A DNA stretch of 64,000 nt from Leishmania mexicana MHOM/GT/2001/U1103 (lineage: Eukaryota; Euglenozoa; Kinetoplastea; Trypanosomatida; Trypanosomatidae). The DNA lies in assembly GCF_000234665.1 (NCBI RefSeq), contig NC_018319.1:248001-312000 (forward strand). Reading direction: 5' to 3'. The translations under genes were made by a program, and so were the position numbers. Shown here piece by piece: positions 32,601 through 40,061 of this stretch (the stretch's first letter is position 1; each line of letters begins with the position of its first letter). The notes under the pieces were generated by a model. That model ran no database searches, was not told where the DNA came from, and saw nothing but the letters and a program-made list of their open reading frames with translations.

Positions 32601-33558
32601 GCCTGTGCAGCAATACATGGCGCAGCTCTTGCTGGAACGGGTGCGGCGCACGCAGCGGAGCGCTGAAGGGTTCAAGACAGCTGATGGACGAGTGGAGGAG
32701 CACCATTTCTGTGCTGGGCTGGAGACATACAGGTACACTGTGCAGCAGCAGCCTACCGATGAAGTAACGAGCGGAGGAAAGCGGGTAGTGTTTCCACGTT
32801 GGCGTCTGTGGTACCAGCACATGGCACAGCGTTCGGCACACGGCACGGCGGCGCTGGTGTGCCACATCGTTGATCTCATGCTTGTTCATCACATCCAGAC
32901 CACTCGTGCCTCGCCGCGCGACACCACCACTCGCTCGCCTTCTGTGTTGGCGAAGCACACCCTCATGGAGGCCCTGCGCTGCGGCGTTCACGACCCTGCT
33001 TTGACCCGCGTTCTTTTCCGTCTTTTCTGGGCCGAGCAGCACCGCCGCGTCGAGGGCGCGCACGTGTTCTTGTCCGCGCTGCGGGCCGCCAAGCTGGCGC
33101 GGAGCGACGCACTCGCTCTGGAAGCGATGCTAACGTATTTACGGGTTTCCGACTCGAACGCGGTCACCACGCAGCGGAGGGCAGAGTGGAGCTCGCGTGT
33201 TCTGCAGGTCATCAATGCCTGGGAAGTCCGTGCCACCATCCCAGGCTCACGCGTACCTTCCTCGGGCTTCTCCTCTGTCTCTGCGTGGCAGCACCTTAAG
33301 GTGGCCGCTGAGGTGGCGGCAGAGCTTCAGGGACCGACGCACCGCTTCTCCGTCGAGGCGCACCGCGCGACATGGAAATCGTGGACAGTGCTGTGTCGCC
33401 TGCAGGTAGTGCCCAAGGACGTAGCGCTCTGCGTCGTCCATCTCTTCAAGCAGTACGACCGCCTCACCGAGGTGGAGGAGCTTATGGTGGCCACCTGCTA
33501 TGACATGACAATGGCGCAAGCGGCGAGGTGTGTCGGTGGTGGTGATGCTGAAGAGTAA
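23659..33558 (+). CDS. Giant helical-repeat protein, possibly PPR-like and mitochondrial
   Basis: About 3,299 aa from the ATG at 23659; the in-frame ATG at 23458 would give 3,366 aa. No named family is certain. The chain is almost entirely alpha-helical-looking, with repeated pairs of helices of about 35 residues. Clear examples are WYRAFQLFSEAVQQHHVSPT followed by AQHFNLLLYIA (from residue 191) and MPNAQTYELLLGGALARGLW (from residue 328). These resemble pentatricopeptide (PPR) or related repeats used by kinetoplastid mitochondrial RNA-binding proteins. The N-terminus from 23659 (MPIRGLRPECRTVRC, then Ser-rich) is basic and could be a mitochondrial presequence. This start is preferred because it follows the splice-like AG at 23521-23522, whereas 23458 lies before it. 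Low-complexity Ala/Ser inserts separate helical blocks. RNA binding and mitochondrial location are inferences. Confidence 0.8.
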   Translation: MPIRGLRPECRTVRCATSSSSSRDVGHLSNYDSAADVVEVRPIRTMQDLHTTLLGFARAAATPFTLRQASLPHKVRAATWSSSSAAAAAETHSEVVLHSTLLPDSSTQSSVPATTPEAPQANSFPASAVPNGERHLLHRLLLHRREGRRRECDAAARNAADGPGLPPSSSTPEAPSVSAPAATLTFTGASWYRAFQLFSEAVQQHHVSPTAQHFNLLLYIAQQHALWGRADDVEEFWAHLLSSVQQLRREKMRDNRKAEQAEWKGEERVGRHSAAPELEQLTSLSLPAHTPPASTSPSPSIITPTSATTAAALTRHVDELNEMEQALMPNAQTYELLLGGALARGLWGRALEYCALRTRSGVSIMTDASVRQVLQAYILAGASGAVTHATTSHMAASASNLAPHRLRTDDRGQVLRAAAQPQRSSNHSTAQGGSAQESYWSAALHFFRRSLHRVSTMHTVWCMVALLHRANHPAELVHVVREDCERLMQASLRSLAAHALTSVERAALVRTLKMVSDAACELGDWRTALQVLREVVELRHQLLSERTASLEQRWGVPHPSGGEAGMPFAPVAGGDAASGAPGVPLSHITTQHLASPNLIGAGISDEDPLLDEVQLSQYVLKNTLHTLRRVRRYAQVIDAYRDTPGPSAAAVDAAAGAAREEDDDSTVVWRSMWTPSAVGYVAQAALAVRDLDLLLELCGLAPQGLEVASDDAAVSLSIPTEVYDATLRLIQYNIVRQRCEEEKSGVYPSTAAADGKGRDRLQWDVLSQRVYKVYRQRALRTLADETSPYHAYLERACHASSGGEGHPAVARSATAVTAVAKLDAPLLSTSHKPLIQFLAQSLQSDVDSSPVTASLQEETLKELQRIRRPDTLAIALVMDILRSEALHPRLSGKEAQSLLAAVQQVLDIILAEQHMEPIQLLSMSPHGSATHEANGSGSAQSQQSSRYHRCRSGSASLPASRPAAAEDASKLTPAQLASLSTLTAAAAHMSFDILARVQPLTLLTYIPACVELAWLPSTAAPAQLQLAQQAVVQWADEELKRGAILAAEPQRAAIPQMKSTPNGIVGSGGAAATRSDAMGASPAAIEASGRSAVAHFVLMYTQFSSRKEIISSGAPPLVAGSSTAAAAANGRAVLDAAAQVLVQLQRSKPGHPPTAAMSAFISVLRHAWTEKTSPAHGPLPLETTSLHNAELELVVVTSLNAVVQQVGASTVGRWTMWGDCVDMVMTYMDSPLATTRRRGTQMEKAPAAVMHPASLPQSPPNSWRRAEATYETLRVLHMFIRLCDKAETGFVERVTMDWLLLGADSTRSSSTGGGGCAYRESSDKDAARHSRVITPVEHLRCLCELAHKQLRRAPPAPQEPFSPPELESMQLLLDALTWACRRQAKPLVRRLYGTLAPWLGTLLQDAALPPPTSPTSRARSVAAGAESAGEKGELLHHQLSRLRETALTACMTVAQCLSSGPRVEVLQDWSLQLRALRQLTNQGNDSVSLSDFGSQQKAAALIDGIAAVAVKLKRTWRYLLTELALDSHRAVGEAHQWRSASSSLLPLQLPETVLRHRKEVEDAAESFSAWCGAELLPRLVLPCLRACVEHDTLRGTAPPIAPPPGATPSSPRALVTAALHKVVEAVWDVDFTAFVWQVRFCAREGVDDGGARVQMLGRLRSRGYHTLSMELCWPNADGASQQLARHLYIWILFTVHGAPVGAGVTELCRDLATLDVFHGIQRATNCAVAQSGQSAAGCTATAASPMPFFLFFAQEVDTLTEAKVAEALSSATCANSAATAAAAAAGTDDSSSHVVGLARMADGRTAMEHLTKPLVHYTPSVLRVVQQAAQWVLYLTLCEGTADVQAAGGVAEAVHAHSPCPLSVVAQKPRSVGCAVTARAALPSALLLRRSLAWAGQAHAYHALLRVVEAAAHETLREPEAVVHVFRYMERLGRAAEGADVATREGETILTPTPVEGFLAFYMNSTTLRRASPVSDRVCLAALLACAANVRRDDAATSPPTVDLLTLLTAFTHVVSDHLVTEWQQGRLSPHQSAVLTEWMLQFVWGGVAASLMDASTASLKRYGVVTAAAADGNVTVVPSAALPLRRASMQWLLVTRGTIVPPPLRDEGAEALKPSASAEGHSAPQAPPSQAAASAERIASLVTALDKASQRFAERLGGVVGSPNATDALPDDCTSMLSRENLASELLPCHLSVSSPPADVNLVRKVLQQLSTRHAAQQLLHRYQSSHDTLRSPVRVQDTEADVLLQVLPEAARNSANAILRGGADPAVSYNGDSAHEASRQMARSHARQSLRSTPAANEEERAALENWLGAAVSSLASTTPGLAPPPPLPMIVRWPEQEGGRTWSALYMQLLSVTKGLHQGRAERAHSVARASESLHNLDGYVRRRGVMLRPALLRLMSNLAGTSSRPDPASPPPSPSADGDVGPCVCSLLLMCYVLLPLRSLRPPPSLAEVLAVLRQELWRLLLTCSSASGAGECAPHASGHPPRTSYNALVQLCVRPLMLEALPPLHLSTFASSESGAAAFEAVASGLLLAHRVSADVVEIQALSSTLADTAATCSSHSTTAPDANPVDALQQIAREFLHLAGQELYYLHTSSALPASSPELLQVLYGRLVRAWMQAGVLLGDARSLLWCGQRLTAWSLQRHQEATALAWIAEGHGAVSSGTAQSSEVAAAGAATEWLCVLPVAVLLAAVCSPALRSSTGVSEALSSLASVLPLPHSIRDSASNTQDDSGAVAADEYVSLFRHWQQLLQGRVTEAPRRHRGCQQQHWLSCHGPFALILHGSVPADATPALIKAVRRQVEDYLAGSAAWYPPQSQQVTPVSSDMPPALGGGDSRGHATIAPADLCAAFQCVKDASESDMRAFMRLEAAKRAPGGEGVVKGELKKALEVQAAWHLIHRAAVQERQQFGSGSGASARWTPLVPPAAWRAYLLNLHPVVPHSVHFIPMAVTEVLMLHSCTTWAEGLAVLEHSLETLHRSGATPVQQYMAQLLLERVRRTQRSAEGFKTADGRVEEHHFCAGLETYRYTVQQQPTDEVTSGGKRVVFPRWRLWYQHMAQRSAHGTAALVCHIVDLMLVHHIQTTRASPRDTTTRSPSVLAKHTLMEALRCGVHDPALTRVLFRLFWAEQHRRVEGAHVFLSALRAAKLARSDALALEAMLTYLRVSDSNAVTTQRRAEWSSRVLQVINAWEVRATIPGSRVPSSGFSSVSAWQHLKVAAEVAAELQGPTHRFSVEAHRATWKSWTVLCRLQVVPKDVALCVVHLFKQYDRLTEVEELMVATCYDMTMAQAARCVGGGDAEE

Positions 33559-34053
33559 GAGCGCGACAGAGGCGGGTAGCGAGAGAGACACATGTATGAC
33601 GGATGTGTGTCACGATGACCAGTCGCCACCCTGAGATGTGAGGCGCGTGCGTTACGCGACGGTGGTGCGGGATTTGGTAGACGTGTGTATGTGCGGTTAC
33701 GCCCGTTGTTGTTCTTCGAGTAGACAACGCTTTGCAACCGTGAAGAGAAGCTCACGCCATGCACCTCTCCACCCTTGTCACTGCCCATGTGGCACTAGCC
33801 CGTGTGTGAAGGGGAGAGGGGGGGAAGCCTCTCGTGGGAAGAAGGGGAGGCGCTGACCAAGACGGCGTCTCTCCGTGGTGCAACTCATTCCTTTTCTGAT
33901 CCTCCATCCCCCCTCGCCTTCTTTGCTGTCCACCACTTTAGCAGCGCTCGTGGATTTGCGCAGCTTTCACTGTGTGCGCCCCAGACACGCACGCACGGGA
34001 CATCACAGATATAATACCGTACGCAGGCCCGCAGACTCGCCCCTTCTTCGCAG
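33559..34053 (+). other. Intergenic region (495 bp)
   Basis: No gene seen. Contains the splice-like signal at 33879-33941. Confidence 0.8.
33879..33941 (+). promoter_or_regulatory. Likely trans-splicing signal for the FAD monooxygenase gene
   Basis: A T/C-rich tract ends in CACTTTAG with AG at 33940-33941. It predicts a 5' UTR of about 112 nt. Confidence 0.5.
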
Positions 34054-36021
34054 ATGCTGCGCCGCGCATACCGCCTGCTGGGCTCCACCAATCGCTATAC
34101 GGACGGGTCCGGGCGGGCGCTGGAACCAAACTCGACTCCTCGCGACCTCTATGTCCAGACGATCAGCAACCGCGCCTACCCTGTGCAAGGCGAGTACTGG
34201 CAGCCGGTGACGGCCGGCAAGCCGTCTCCGCACAAGGGCAATGTCATCATATCCGGCGCTGGCGTCGTCGGCCTCACTATGTCGGCCCAGTTCGCTCTGC
34301 GTGGATGGCACACAACAGTGATCGAGCGCAGCCCACCCCTGCAGCAAGTAAAGGATGAGCCGATGCAGACTGCGGCGGCAGCGAGCGACGCGGCCACTGG
34401 TGCGGTGGACCCCACCGTTAGTCCATCTCCGCCATCCCCGCCCCTCTCCCTCCAGCCCTATCGTGGACCGCTCCGGCGCCCTCACTTCGGCGCAGCATCT
34501 GAGCAGTGCAGTACCATCAGCACCGGCAGCCGTGATGACGATGGCATGGCTGCTGTTGCTTCCTCCTCCGCCTCGGCAGAGTCGCCCTCGCCATCGCGGT
34601 ACAGTCCATTCATCGAGCTGCAGTACGCACTCGTAACGCGCCGCGCCTTGGACGCACTAGAGGCGGCGGGGGTGCGACTCAGCGCCATCCGCCATTTGGG
34701 CGTCAAGGTGCGCGGCGTGATGGACCACCCCGGGGCCTACAACAGCTGGATCACTGCCGGCCTCACCGAGCACCACCCGTTCGCGGTCAACATGCTCTCG
34801 ATGGATTTGTTCCAGCTGCGCCGTCTACTGGAGGAGCACGTTGCACACAGTCTGCCGTCAGCGAACCTGCAGGTCTTTTACGAACACGTCATCGAGGCAG
34901 TCTACCCTCTGCGTCAGCAACTTGTGGTGTGTCCGTGGGAGAGCAGCGCTTTGGCGAGGCAGTTGGCGGAGTCCTCCGTCGGCCCCTCGATCTCACCCCC
35001 TACCGAGGAGGGTCGCACCGCGCAGCTTATCGCTGAGGCCCGCCAACCTCGGCGCAAGCCACACACCAGCCTCACTCTCAGTCCCCGGAAGTGGGAGAAG
35101 AAGTACGCAGACGACGCTGTAGACTACGACCTGCTTGTGTCGGTCGAAGGCGTGAACTCACATCTACGAGACCTCGTGGATGTGGAGGGATTCGTGGCGG
35201 ATGTGGACATGGGTGTGCGCTGGTGTCTCCTCCGTACCCCCCAGCTCAGCCACGAGCACGTACACCGCTGGTTGCACCGTCGCCGCACGACGGCCATCAC
35301 ATCAGCGCAATCCTACCACGTCCAGACGGCGCATCAGGTGCCACTCACCCTCGCCTTCCCGCGTGTCGAGGGTAGCAACCTCTTCTCGGTTATGGTGTAC
35401 GCCCCGCAGGGTGAGTTGGCGGGCCTCGACGACGTCGAGATGCTCCGGCACTACCTGCCGGACCTCGCCTCCTCTTCCTCCTCGTCTGCAGAGGCTGCTG
35501 AGTTGCGCTCCTTCGTCACCGACGCACAGGCTTACCCCACTGTCTACTGCGAGCAGCTGTACAACACAGTGGGGCTTCCTTCCGCCGTCCTGGTGGGCGA
35601 TGCGGCGCACACGTGTAATCCCTTCTGGATGCAGAGCCTCGCCCTCGGCCTCGAGGATGGGGCGAACCTGCTGAATCAGGTGGACGCCTACGGCCGACAC
35701 TTCTACGACGCCGTGAAGCAGTACAGCAGCGAGCGTGGCAGCAGCGGCGACGCCCTGCGTGAGCTGACGGACAAGTGCCTCTACTACGAGCGCCGGAAGC
35801 ACGTGAGCCCGTTCATTCGCTTCCAGAATTCGTACCAGCACTTCATGAATGTCTGTATGCCGCGTGGCTGGAACACGCTCTACGAAGGCTCCGTCAACCA
35901 CGTCTATTCTCGGAGCATCGAGGATATGCTGAACAGCCGCGGCTACACCTCGTACGACTACGCCGAAAAGCAGCAGGCGAAGCACCGCCTCTTTTACCAT
36001 CTTGGACGGTTGTACACGTGA
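34054..36021 (+). CDS. FAD-dependent aromatic hydroxylase, kynurenine 3-monooxygenase-like
   Basis: A 655-aa flavoprotein monooxygenase. Residues 64-73 hold the FAD-binding GxGxxG (VIISGAGVVG) followed by an acidic/basic end of strand 2 (VIERS). Residues 511-519 hold the second FAD motif, VLVGDAAHT, followed by NPFWMQSLALGLEDGANLL. The order and spacing resemble kynurenine 3-monooxygenase, as do the segments NMLSMDLFQLRRLLEEHV and the C-terminal aromatic helix around FIRFQNSYQHFMNVCMP. COQ6-like ubiquinone hydroxylases are the main alternative. It is longer than human KMO (about 486 aa) because of a roughly 60-residue N-terminal extension and a Ser/Pro/Ala-rich insert after the first FAD motif (about 95-180). 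The substrate is unproven; trypanosomatids are generally thought to lack de novo NAD synthesis from tryptophan, so classical kynurenine metabolism is doubtful. Confidence 0.75.
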   Translation: MLRRAYRLLGSTNRYTDGSGRALEPNSTPRDLYVQTISNRAYPVQGEYWQPVTAGKPSPHKGNVIISGAGVVGLTMSAQFALRGWHTTVIERSPPLQQVKDEPMQTAAAASDAATGAVDPTVSPSPPSPPLSLQPYRGPLRRPHFGAASEQCSTISTGSRDDDGMAAVASSSASAESPSPSRYSPFIELQYALVTRRALDALEAAGVRLSAIRHLGVKVRGVMDHPGAYNSWITAGLTEHHPFAVNMLSMDLFQLRRLLEEHVAHSLPSANLQVFYEHVIEAVYPLRQQLVVCPWESSALARQLAESSVGPSISPPTEEGRTAQLIAEARQPRRKPHTSLTLSPRKWEKKYADDAVDYDLLVSVEGVNSHLRDLVDVEGFVADVDMGVRWCLLRTPQLSHEHVHRWLHRRRTTAITSAQSYHVQTAHQVPLTLAFPRVEGSNLFSVMVYAPQGELAGLDDVEMLRHYLPDLASSSSSSAEAAELRSFVTDAQAYPTVYCEQLYNTVGLPSAVLVGDAAHTCNPFWMQSLALGLEDGANLLNQVDAYGRHFYDAVKQYSSERGSSGDALRELTDKCLYYERRKHVSPFIRFQNSYQHFMNVCMPRGWNTLYEGSVNHVYSRSIEDMLNSRGYTSYDYAEKQQAKHRLFYHLGRLYT

Positions 36022-36901
36022 CAGAGAGAGAGAGAGACGCGCCTGTGCGTGTGCACCCGCTCGCCCTCCCGTCTTTGTTTGCTGCCGCACCCCATGTTGC
36101 ATCATCGGCACTCTGGAGAAAAACGGAGACAGAGATGCACCTGCTGGCGTGTCTTGTCAACGGTGTCCCCTTCGCCTTCTCTTTTGGGAGGCGGGCGTGT
36201 GAAGGCCAGCTCACTCGTGAATTTTCGGTTGTCGTTGTCGCGGACGGTCACCTCCTCCCCTCTCTGTCACGCACAGTATTTTTTTGCTGATCCAGCCAGA
36301 TGGACAAGGTCACCTGACGCAAGCGCATACGTCCCATACACAGGCGTAGTACATGTACACATATACCTGTCTCTCTGTGTGTGTGTGTGGCTGTTGGTGT
36401 GTGCGAGGGCGACATGTGGTGATCTCAGGACCCCCTCCCCTCCCCTCTCCGCCTCAGCAGAGGCACACTCGCTACTGCCGGCAGTACACCTACACGCGGC
36501 GGTCTATGACTGTGAGAAGCACCTCCCCCTCTCCCCTTTCCTTACTCGCAGCACGTCATCTTTTGTGGTTGCTTCGATACCGCCATTATGGGAGTGTATG
36601 GAGGCATGCAACAGCGAGACCCACACAAGTGCATCACGAGCACGGGATATTTTTTGCCTCTCCCCCTCTCTCACTGCTGCTGCTGCTCTCCGTCTCCGCA
36701 TCCACTCTCTCACACCCTCCAACTCGCCTGCTGGCATTTCCGTTGTTCTTCACGCTTCACAGGCTTGCACGCATCACCCTCACTGTTGCTGGTGTTCGTG
36801 CGGGCCCCTCGGTTTACCCGTCAACCCACCCACCCCTCCCGTCTCAACCCTTCACCTCCCTTCGTTTTCTCGTGCGTTCCACGCAACCGGTCGAGGTGCG
36901 G
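36022..36901 (+). other. Intergenic region (880 bp)
   Basis: No gene supported. The frame of the next gene is open from 36353 but translates to repeat-like sequence and is better read as 5' UTR. Candidate acceptors are the AG at 36761-36762 (5' UTR about 139 nt) and the AG at 36894-36895, which would leave only 6 nt. Confidence 0.65.
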
Positions 36902-38035
36902 ATGGACTCGTCGGCTGGCGGCTTCTTCTTCCCCTTCGGGTCCCCCAGCAAGACCGATAGGTGCCCCGGTCCCACCACCGTGGACGCTGCCGATTCTACC
37001 AGCTCCACGCTGGGCACCGCCGTGCCTTCGCCGCCATTCTGGCCGCCCGCAAAGACATCGACGGCGACCTTTCCATGGGTTTCCCTGGACTCCGACACGC
37101 TGCAGGAATGGGCTGCCGGCTACTGCTGCGCGGCTCCAAGTCATAATGTGAAGTCCAGCCTCTCAACAAAGCCCTTGCAGCTGAAGCTTCGTATAGCTTT
37201 GTCAGCGAGCGCAGAGATCGCTCCAGACGAAGCCTCCTCATCCGCGGACGCAAACAGCCAGGACGTCTTTACCCTATGCTACCAAACCTCTCCAGAGGTG
37301 GACACGCTGACATCCGTGGCCGCCACACAGACGCCAGAGATGACGCCGTCGGGCTCGCCCAAGAGGGAGCACCGCGACGTGATACCAGGGCGATACTATG
37401 GCGGGCTGAAGGTGTGGTCTTGCGCTGTGCTGCTCGCGGAATACCTGACCAATCACGCCGCACAGTACCGCAGCCTGTTTGAGGCTGCGGCGGTAGTCGC
37501 AGAGCTCGGGTGCGGTCAAGGACTTCCCGGGCTGGCAGCCATGTGCCTTGGAGCGCGGCGCGTGGTGTTTCAAGACTACAACGAGGAAGTGCTCAGGATG
37601 TGCACGCAGCCGAACGTGGCGGCCACAGTTTGTGCAAACGAATCCCTCCAGCAGTCACGAGGCGGCGTTGGCACAACTCCGCTATTGCACGCCAAATTCG
37701 TTCACGGCGACTGGGTTGATCTGTCTTGGGAGTCCCAAGACGCTGCCTCCTCCTCTGCTGACCTCGACACCTTCTGCGACGTCATCCTTGGCTCTGACGT
37801 TACCTTTGACAAGGATGCGTGCGACAAGCTTGCCTGCATCTTGCATCGCTGGCTGCGCCCCTACACAGGAACCGCTATCATTGTGTCAAAGGACTACTAC
37901 TTTGGCACCAACGGCGGCTACCTGGAGTTCACAAAGTCCGCAGAGCCGTACGGGTTGCGGGTGGAGCTGCTGAAGCGCGTGGACACGGCGGACAAGATGC
38001 CACATGTGGTCCTGCGTGTCACTCACGCGGCATAG
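36902..38035 (+). CDS. METTL18/HPM1-like protein histidine methyltransferase
   Basis: A 377-aa SAM-dependent methyltransferase. Residues 160-172 (VIPGRYYGGLKVW) match the family signature that precedes the SAM fold. AELGCGQGLPG at 200-210 is the SAM-binding motif I. FQDYN at 223-227 is the post-I motif that is typical of METTL18/HPM1, followed by PNV. The late SKDYYFGTNGG segment matches the SKAHYFGVGGG of human METTL18. The N-terminus has a short aromatic FFFPFG segment, like the FxFxF element of the family. Human METTL18 and yeast Hpm1 methylate a histidine of ribosomal protein uL3 (RPL3) and tune 60S assembly and elongation. The ATG at 36902 is favoured because upstream frame is repeat-like. 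That the substrate here is also uL3 is inference. Confidence 0.82.
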   Translation: MDSSAGGFFFPFGSPSKTDRCPGPTTVDAADSTSSTLGTAVPSPPFWPPAKTSTATFPWVSLDSDTLQEWAAGYCCAAPSHNVKSSLSTKPLQLKLRIALSASAEIAPDEASSSADANSQDVFTLCYQTSPEVDTLTSVAATQTPEMTPSGSPKREHRDVIPGRYYGGLKVWSCAVLLAEYLTNHAAQYRSLFEAAAVVAELGCGQGLPGLAAMCLGARRVVFQDYNEEVLRMCTQPNVAATVCANESLQQSRGGVGTTPLLHAKFVHGDWVDLSWESQDAASSSADLDTFCDVILGSDVTFDKDACDKLACILHRWLRPYTGTAIIVSKDYYFGTNGGYLEFTKSAEPYGLRVELLKRVDTADKMPHVVLRVTHAA

Positions 38036-39078
38036 AAGAGCCCCTCTTTCTCTCTCCCTCCTGTGGAGGGGAGTTCCCGAGATGGATCATGGTGGCTGCT
38101 GCAGACAGTGTTCGCGAGGCCACCCGTCCAGACGCAGCACGCGCAGGAGGAGGAAAGTCACCCTGGGGCGTCTGTGGCGTTGCACCGACAAGCGAGTACG
38201 ATTCCCGTAAGAGATCATTACATGACGAGAAAACCAAACCAACCAGGAAAGGGCCGGAGTGGGTTGATCATGCGTTGCTCACTTTCTCTGTGTATGTGTA
38301 TGTGTGCAGTGCAAGCGAGGAGGCGGATCCGGGGCCTGAAACGCTTTCGGAGGTGTGTGGAGTGCTCAGCACCAACTACCAGTGGCGATGGAGAGGGAGT
38401 TCGATCGCTGCTGGTCTGTGTGTAGATGTGGGTGTGGGATGAGCAGCACAGACCTCGATCCATCCTTCCCCACGGCACACTCTCGCCCAATCCTGCACAG
38501 GGAAACAGACTCAGCACACGTCTTTCCGATCTTTGTCATCTCGGCGCTTCACTGTCGTGTGCGTGTCCGTCTGTGATTAGCCTGCTGTCCTCTGCGTGAG
38601 TCTCAGCGACTCAAACAAAGGAAGACGCCGCGGAGATGTGTGCTTGGGCCAGTTTGGGTGCTGCTCATTTGGATTCCCCTTCTTCAGCCCGATAGTGAAG
38701 CGAGTAGGCGTGTGGTTTTATGCTCCACGCTCACTGGTGCTCTTCCCTCTGCACACGTTTAGGTGTTGCGCAGCTGGGCCGCTGAGCAGCAGAGTCATCG
38801 TGCATGCAGACATCTTTTGCTTCCTCTTGCATGATGTGTATATCCCCCTTCCTCCCTCATTCTCTTGGTCACTCCCTCCTTGTTCTGCTGTGGCGCCGTC
38901 CTGTCGACGCGCGCGCCCTATCCGCTGACGACTGCCCCCCACCCACCCACCACCACACACACACACACACACCATCCCCACGTGGAGGCACATTTCAGAA
39001 TAGCATCCGTTTCTCGCGCGTATCATAGCACGTCACATAGCTATCTTCACACTCGCTAAGGCTTTTCCTCAGCTCAAG
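38036..39078 (+). other. Intergenic region (1.0 kb)
   Basis: No gene seen. Pyrimidine tract at about 38845-38890 and a CCA/CA run at about 38938-38972 precede the likely acceptor AG at 38986-38987. Confidence 0.75.
38845..38987 (+). promoter_or_regulatory. Possible trans-splicing signal for the DUF2871-like gene
   Basis: A C/T-rich tract is followed, after a CA-rich stretch with no AG, by the AG at 38986-38987. It predicts a 5' UTR of about 91 nt. The tract-to-AG distance is rather long. Confidence 0.35.
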
Positions 39079-39531
39079 ATGGAGAAACTTGTCCGTGCCA
39101 GTATGAACTACACCATCTTTGGCTTGGCCTCTGGTGTTTACTGGCGCGAGCTCACGAAGCACCTCAAGTACGTGAGCGACGGTACCTCGCAGCTCCGTGT
39201 CATGCACACCCATTGCTTCGCCCTCGGCAGCTTCTTTTTCTTGTTTGTCCTGCTGCTGGAGAAGTGCTTTGCCCTCACCAAGCAGAAGAACTACAAGAAG
39301 TTCTACATAACGTACAATATCGGTCTCGGCATCACGCTCATGATTATGATGATCCACGGCACCCTGACCGTCATGGGAAAGGATCAGAACAGCCGTCTCA
39401 TCTCGTGGACCGCCGGTCTGGGCCACATCTTCATGAGCATCGGCTTCGGCTACTTCTATAACGTCCTGTTGAGTGCTGTGCGTGCGTCAGGTGACAAGGC
39501 GGGCAAGAAGACGGTGACGGCAGCCCCGTGA
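39079..39531 (+). CDS. DUF2871-type four-helix membrane protein
   Basis: A 150-aa integral membrane protein. It opens MEKLVRASMNYTIFGLASGV, then YWREL, and continues with MHTHCFALGSFFFLFVLLLEKCF and a later YNIGLGITLMIMMIHG segment. These match the pattern I know for DUF2871, a family of small proteins of unknown function found mainly in bacteria: a conserved H-T-H in the second helix and a Y-N-x-G-L in the third. Four membrane helices are visible at about 8-25, 44-64, 79-97 and 109-130. The two histidines of MHTH could bind metal or haem (inference). The C-terminus is short and basic. It is the last gene of the plus-strand array, next to the strand-switch region. From residue 56 on, the gene is repeated after the assembly gap. 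Confidence 0.8.
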   Translation: MEKLVRASMNYTIFGLASGVYWRELTKHLKYVSDGTSQLRVMHTHCFALGSFFFLFVLLLEKCFALTKQKNYKKFYITYNIGLGITLMIMMIHGTLTVMGKDQNSRLISWTAGLGHIFMSIGFGYFYNVLLSAVRASGDKAGKKTVTAAP

Positions 39532-39672
39532 GTATTCGGAAGCAGGGGAACCAGCTTGGCCAACCCCCATCCTTTGTCTGCGCTTGCTTTGGCTTTGTGG
39601 GCCCCTCTAACGCGCCTCGCCCGCCTGCACACGAAGAGACCAAACCACTCGAAACTTACGCTATTATTTCTT
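39243..39672 (+). repeat. First copy of a 430-bp direct repeat flanking an assembly gap
   Basis: Covers the last two thirds of the DUF2871-like gene and 141 nt after its stop. It is identical by eye over its full length to 39773-40202 (offset 530). It ends exactly at the N run. Confidence 0.95.
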
Positions 39673-39772
39673 NNNNNNNNNNNNNNNNNNNNNNNNNNNN
39701 NNNNNNNNNNNNNNNNNNNNNNNNNNNNNNNNNNNNNNNNNNNNNNNNNNNNNNNNNNNNNNNNNNNNNNNN
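39673..39772. other. Assembly gap (100 N)
   Basis: Exactly 100 undetermined bases, the usual placeholder for a gap of unknown size. The sequence after it repeats the sequence before it. Confidence 0.99.
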
Positions 39773-40061
39773 GTTTGTCCTGCTGCTGGAGAAGTGCTTT
39801 GCCCTCACCAAGCAGAAGAACTACAAGAAGTTCTACATAACGTACAATATCGGTCTCGGCATCACGCTCATGATTATGATGATCCACGGCACCCTGACCG
39901 TCATGGGAAAGGATCAGAACAGCCGTCTCATCTCGTGGACCGCCGGTCTGGGCCACATCTTCATGAGCATCGGCTTCGGCTACTTCTATAACGTCCTGTT
40001 GAGTGCTGTGCGTGCGTCAGGTGACAAGGCGGGCAAGAAGACGGTGACGGCAGCCCCGTGA
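39773..40061 (+). pseudogene. Second, 5'-truncated copy of the DUF2871-like gene
   Basis: Residues from FVLLLEKCF to the C-terminus are encoded again, ending at the stop at 40059-40061. The start of this copy is hidden by the gap. It may be a complete tandem duplicate whose 5' part is unsequenced, or simply two overlapping contig ends that were not merged. The lack of any base difference favours the second explanation. Confidence 0.7.

Noticed and set aside
36353..36901. Upstream extension of the histidine methyltransferase
   Set aside because: An ATG exists at 36353, but the translation is repeat-like and unlike the family; the FFFPFG element follows the ATG at 36902.
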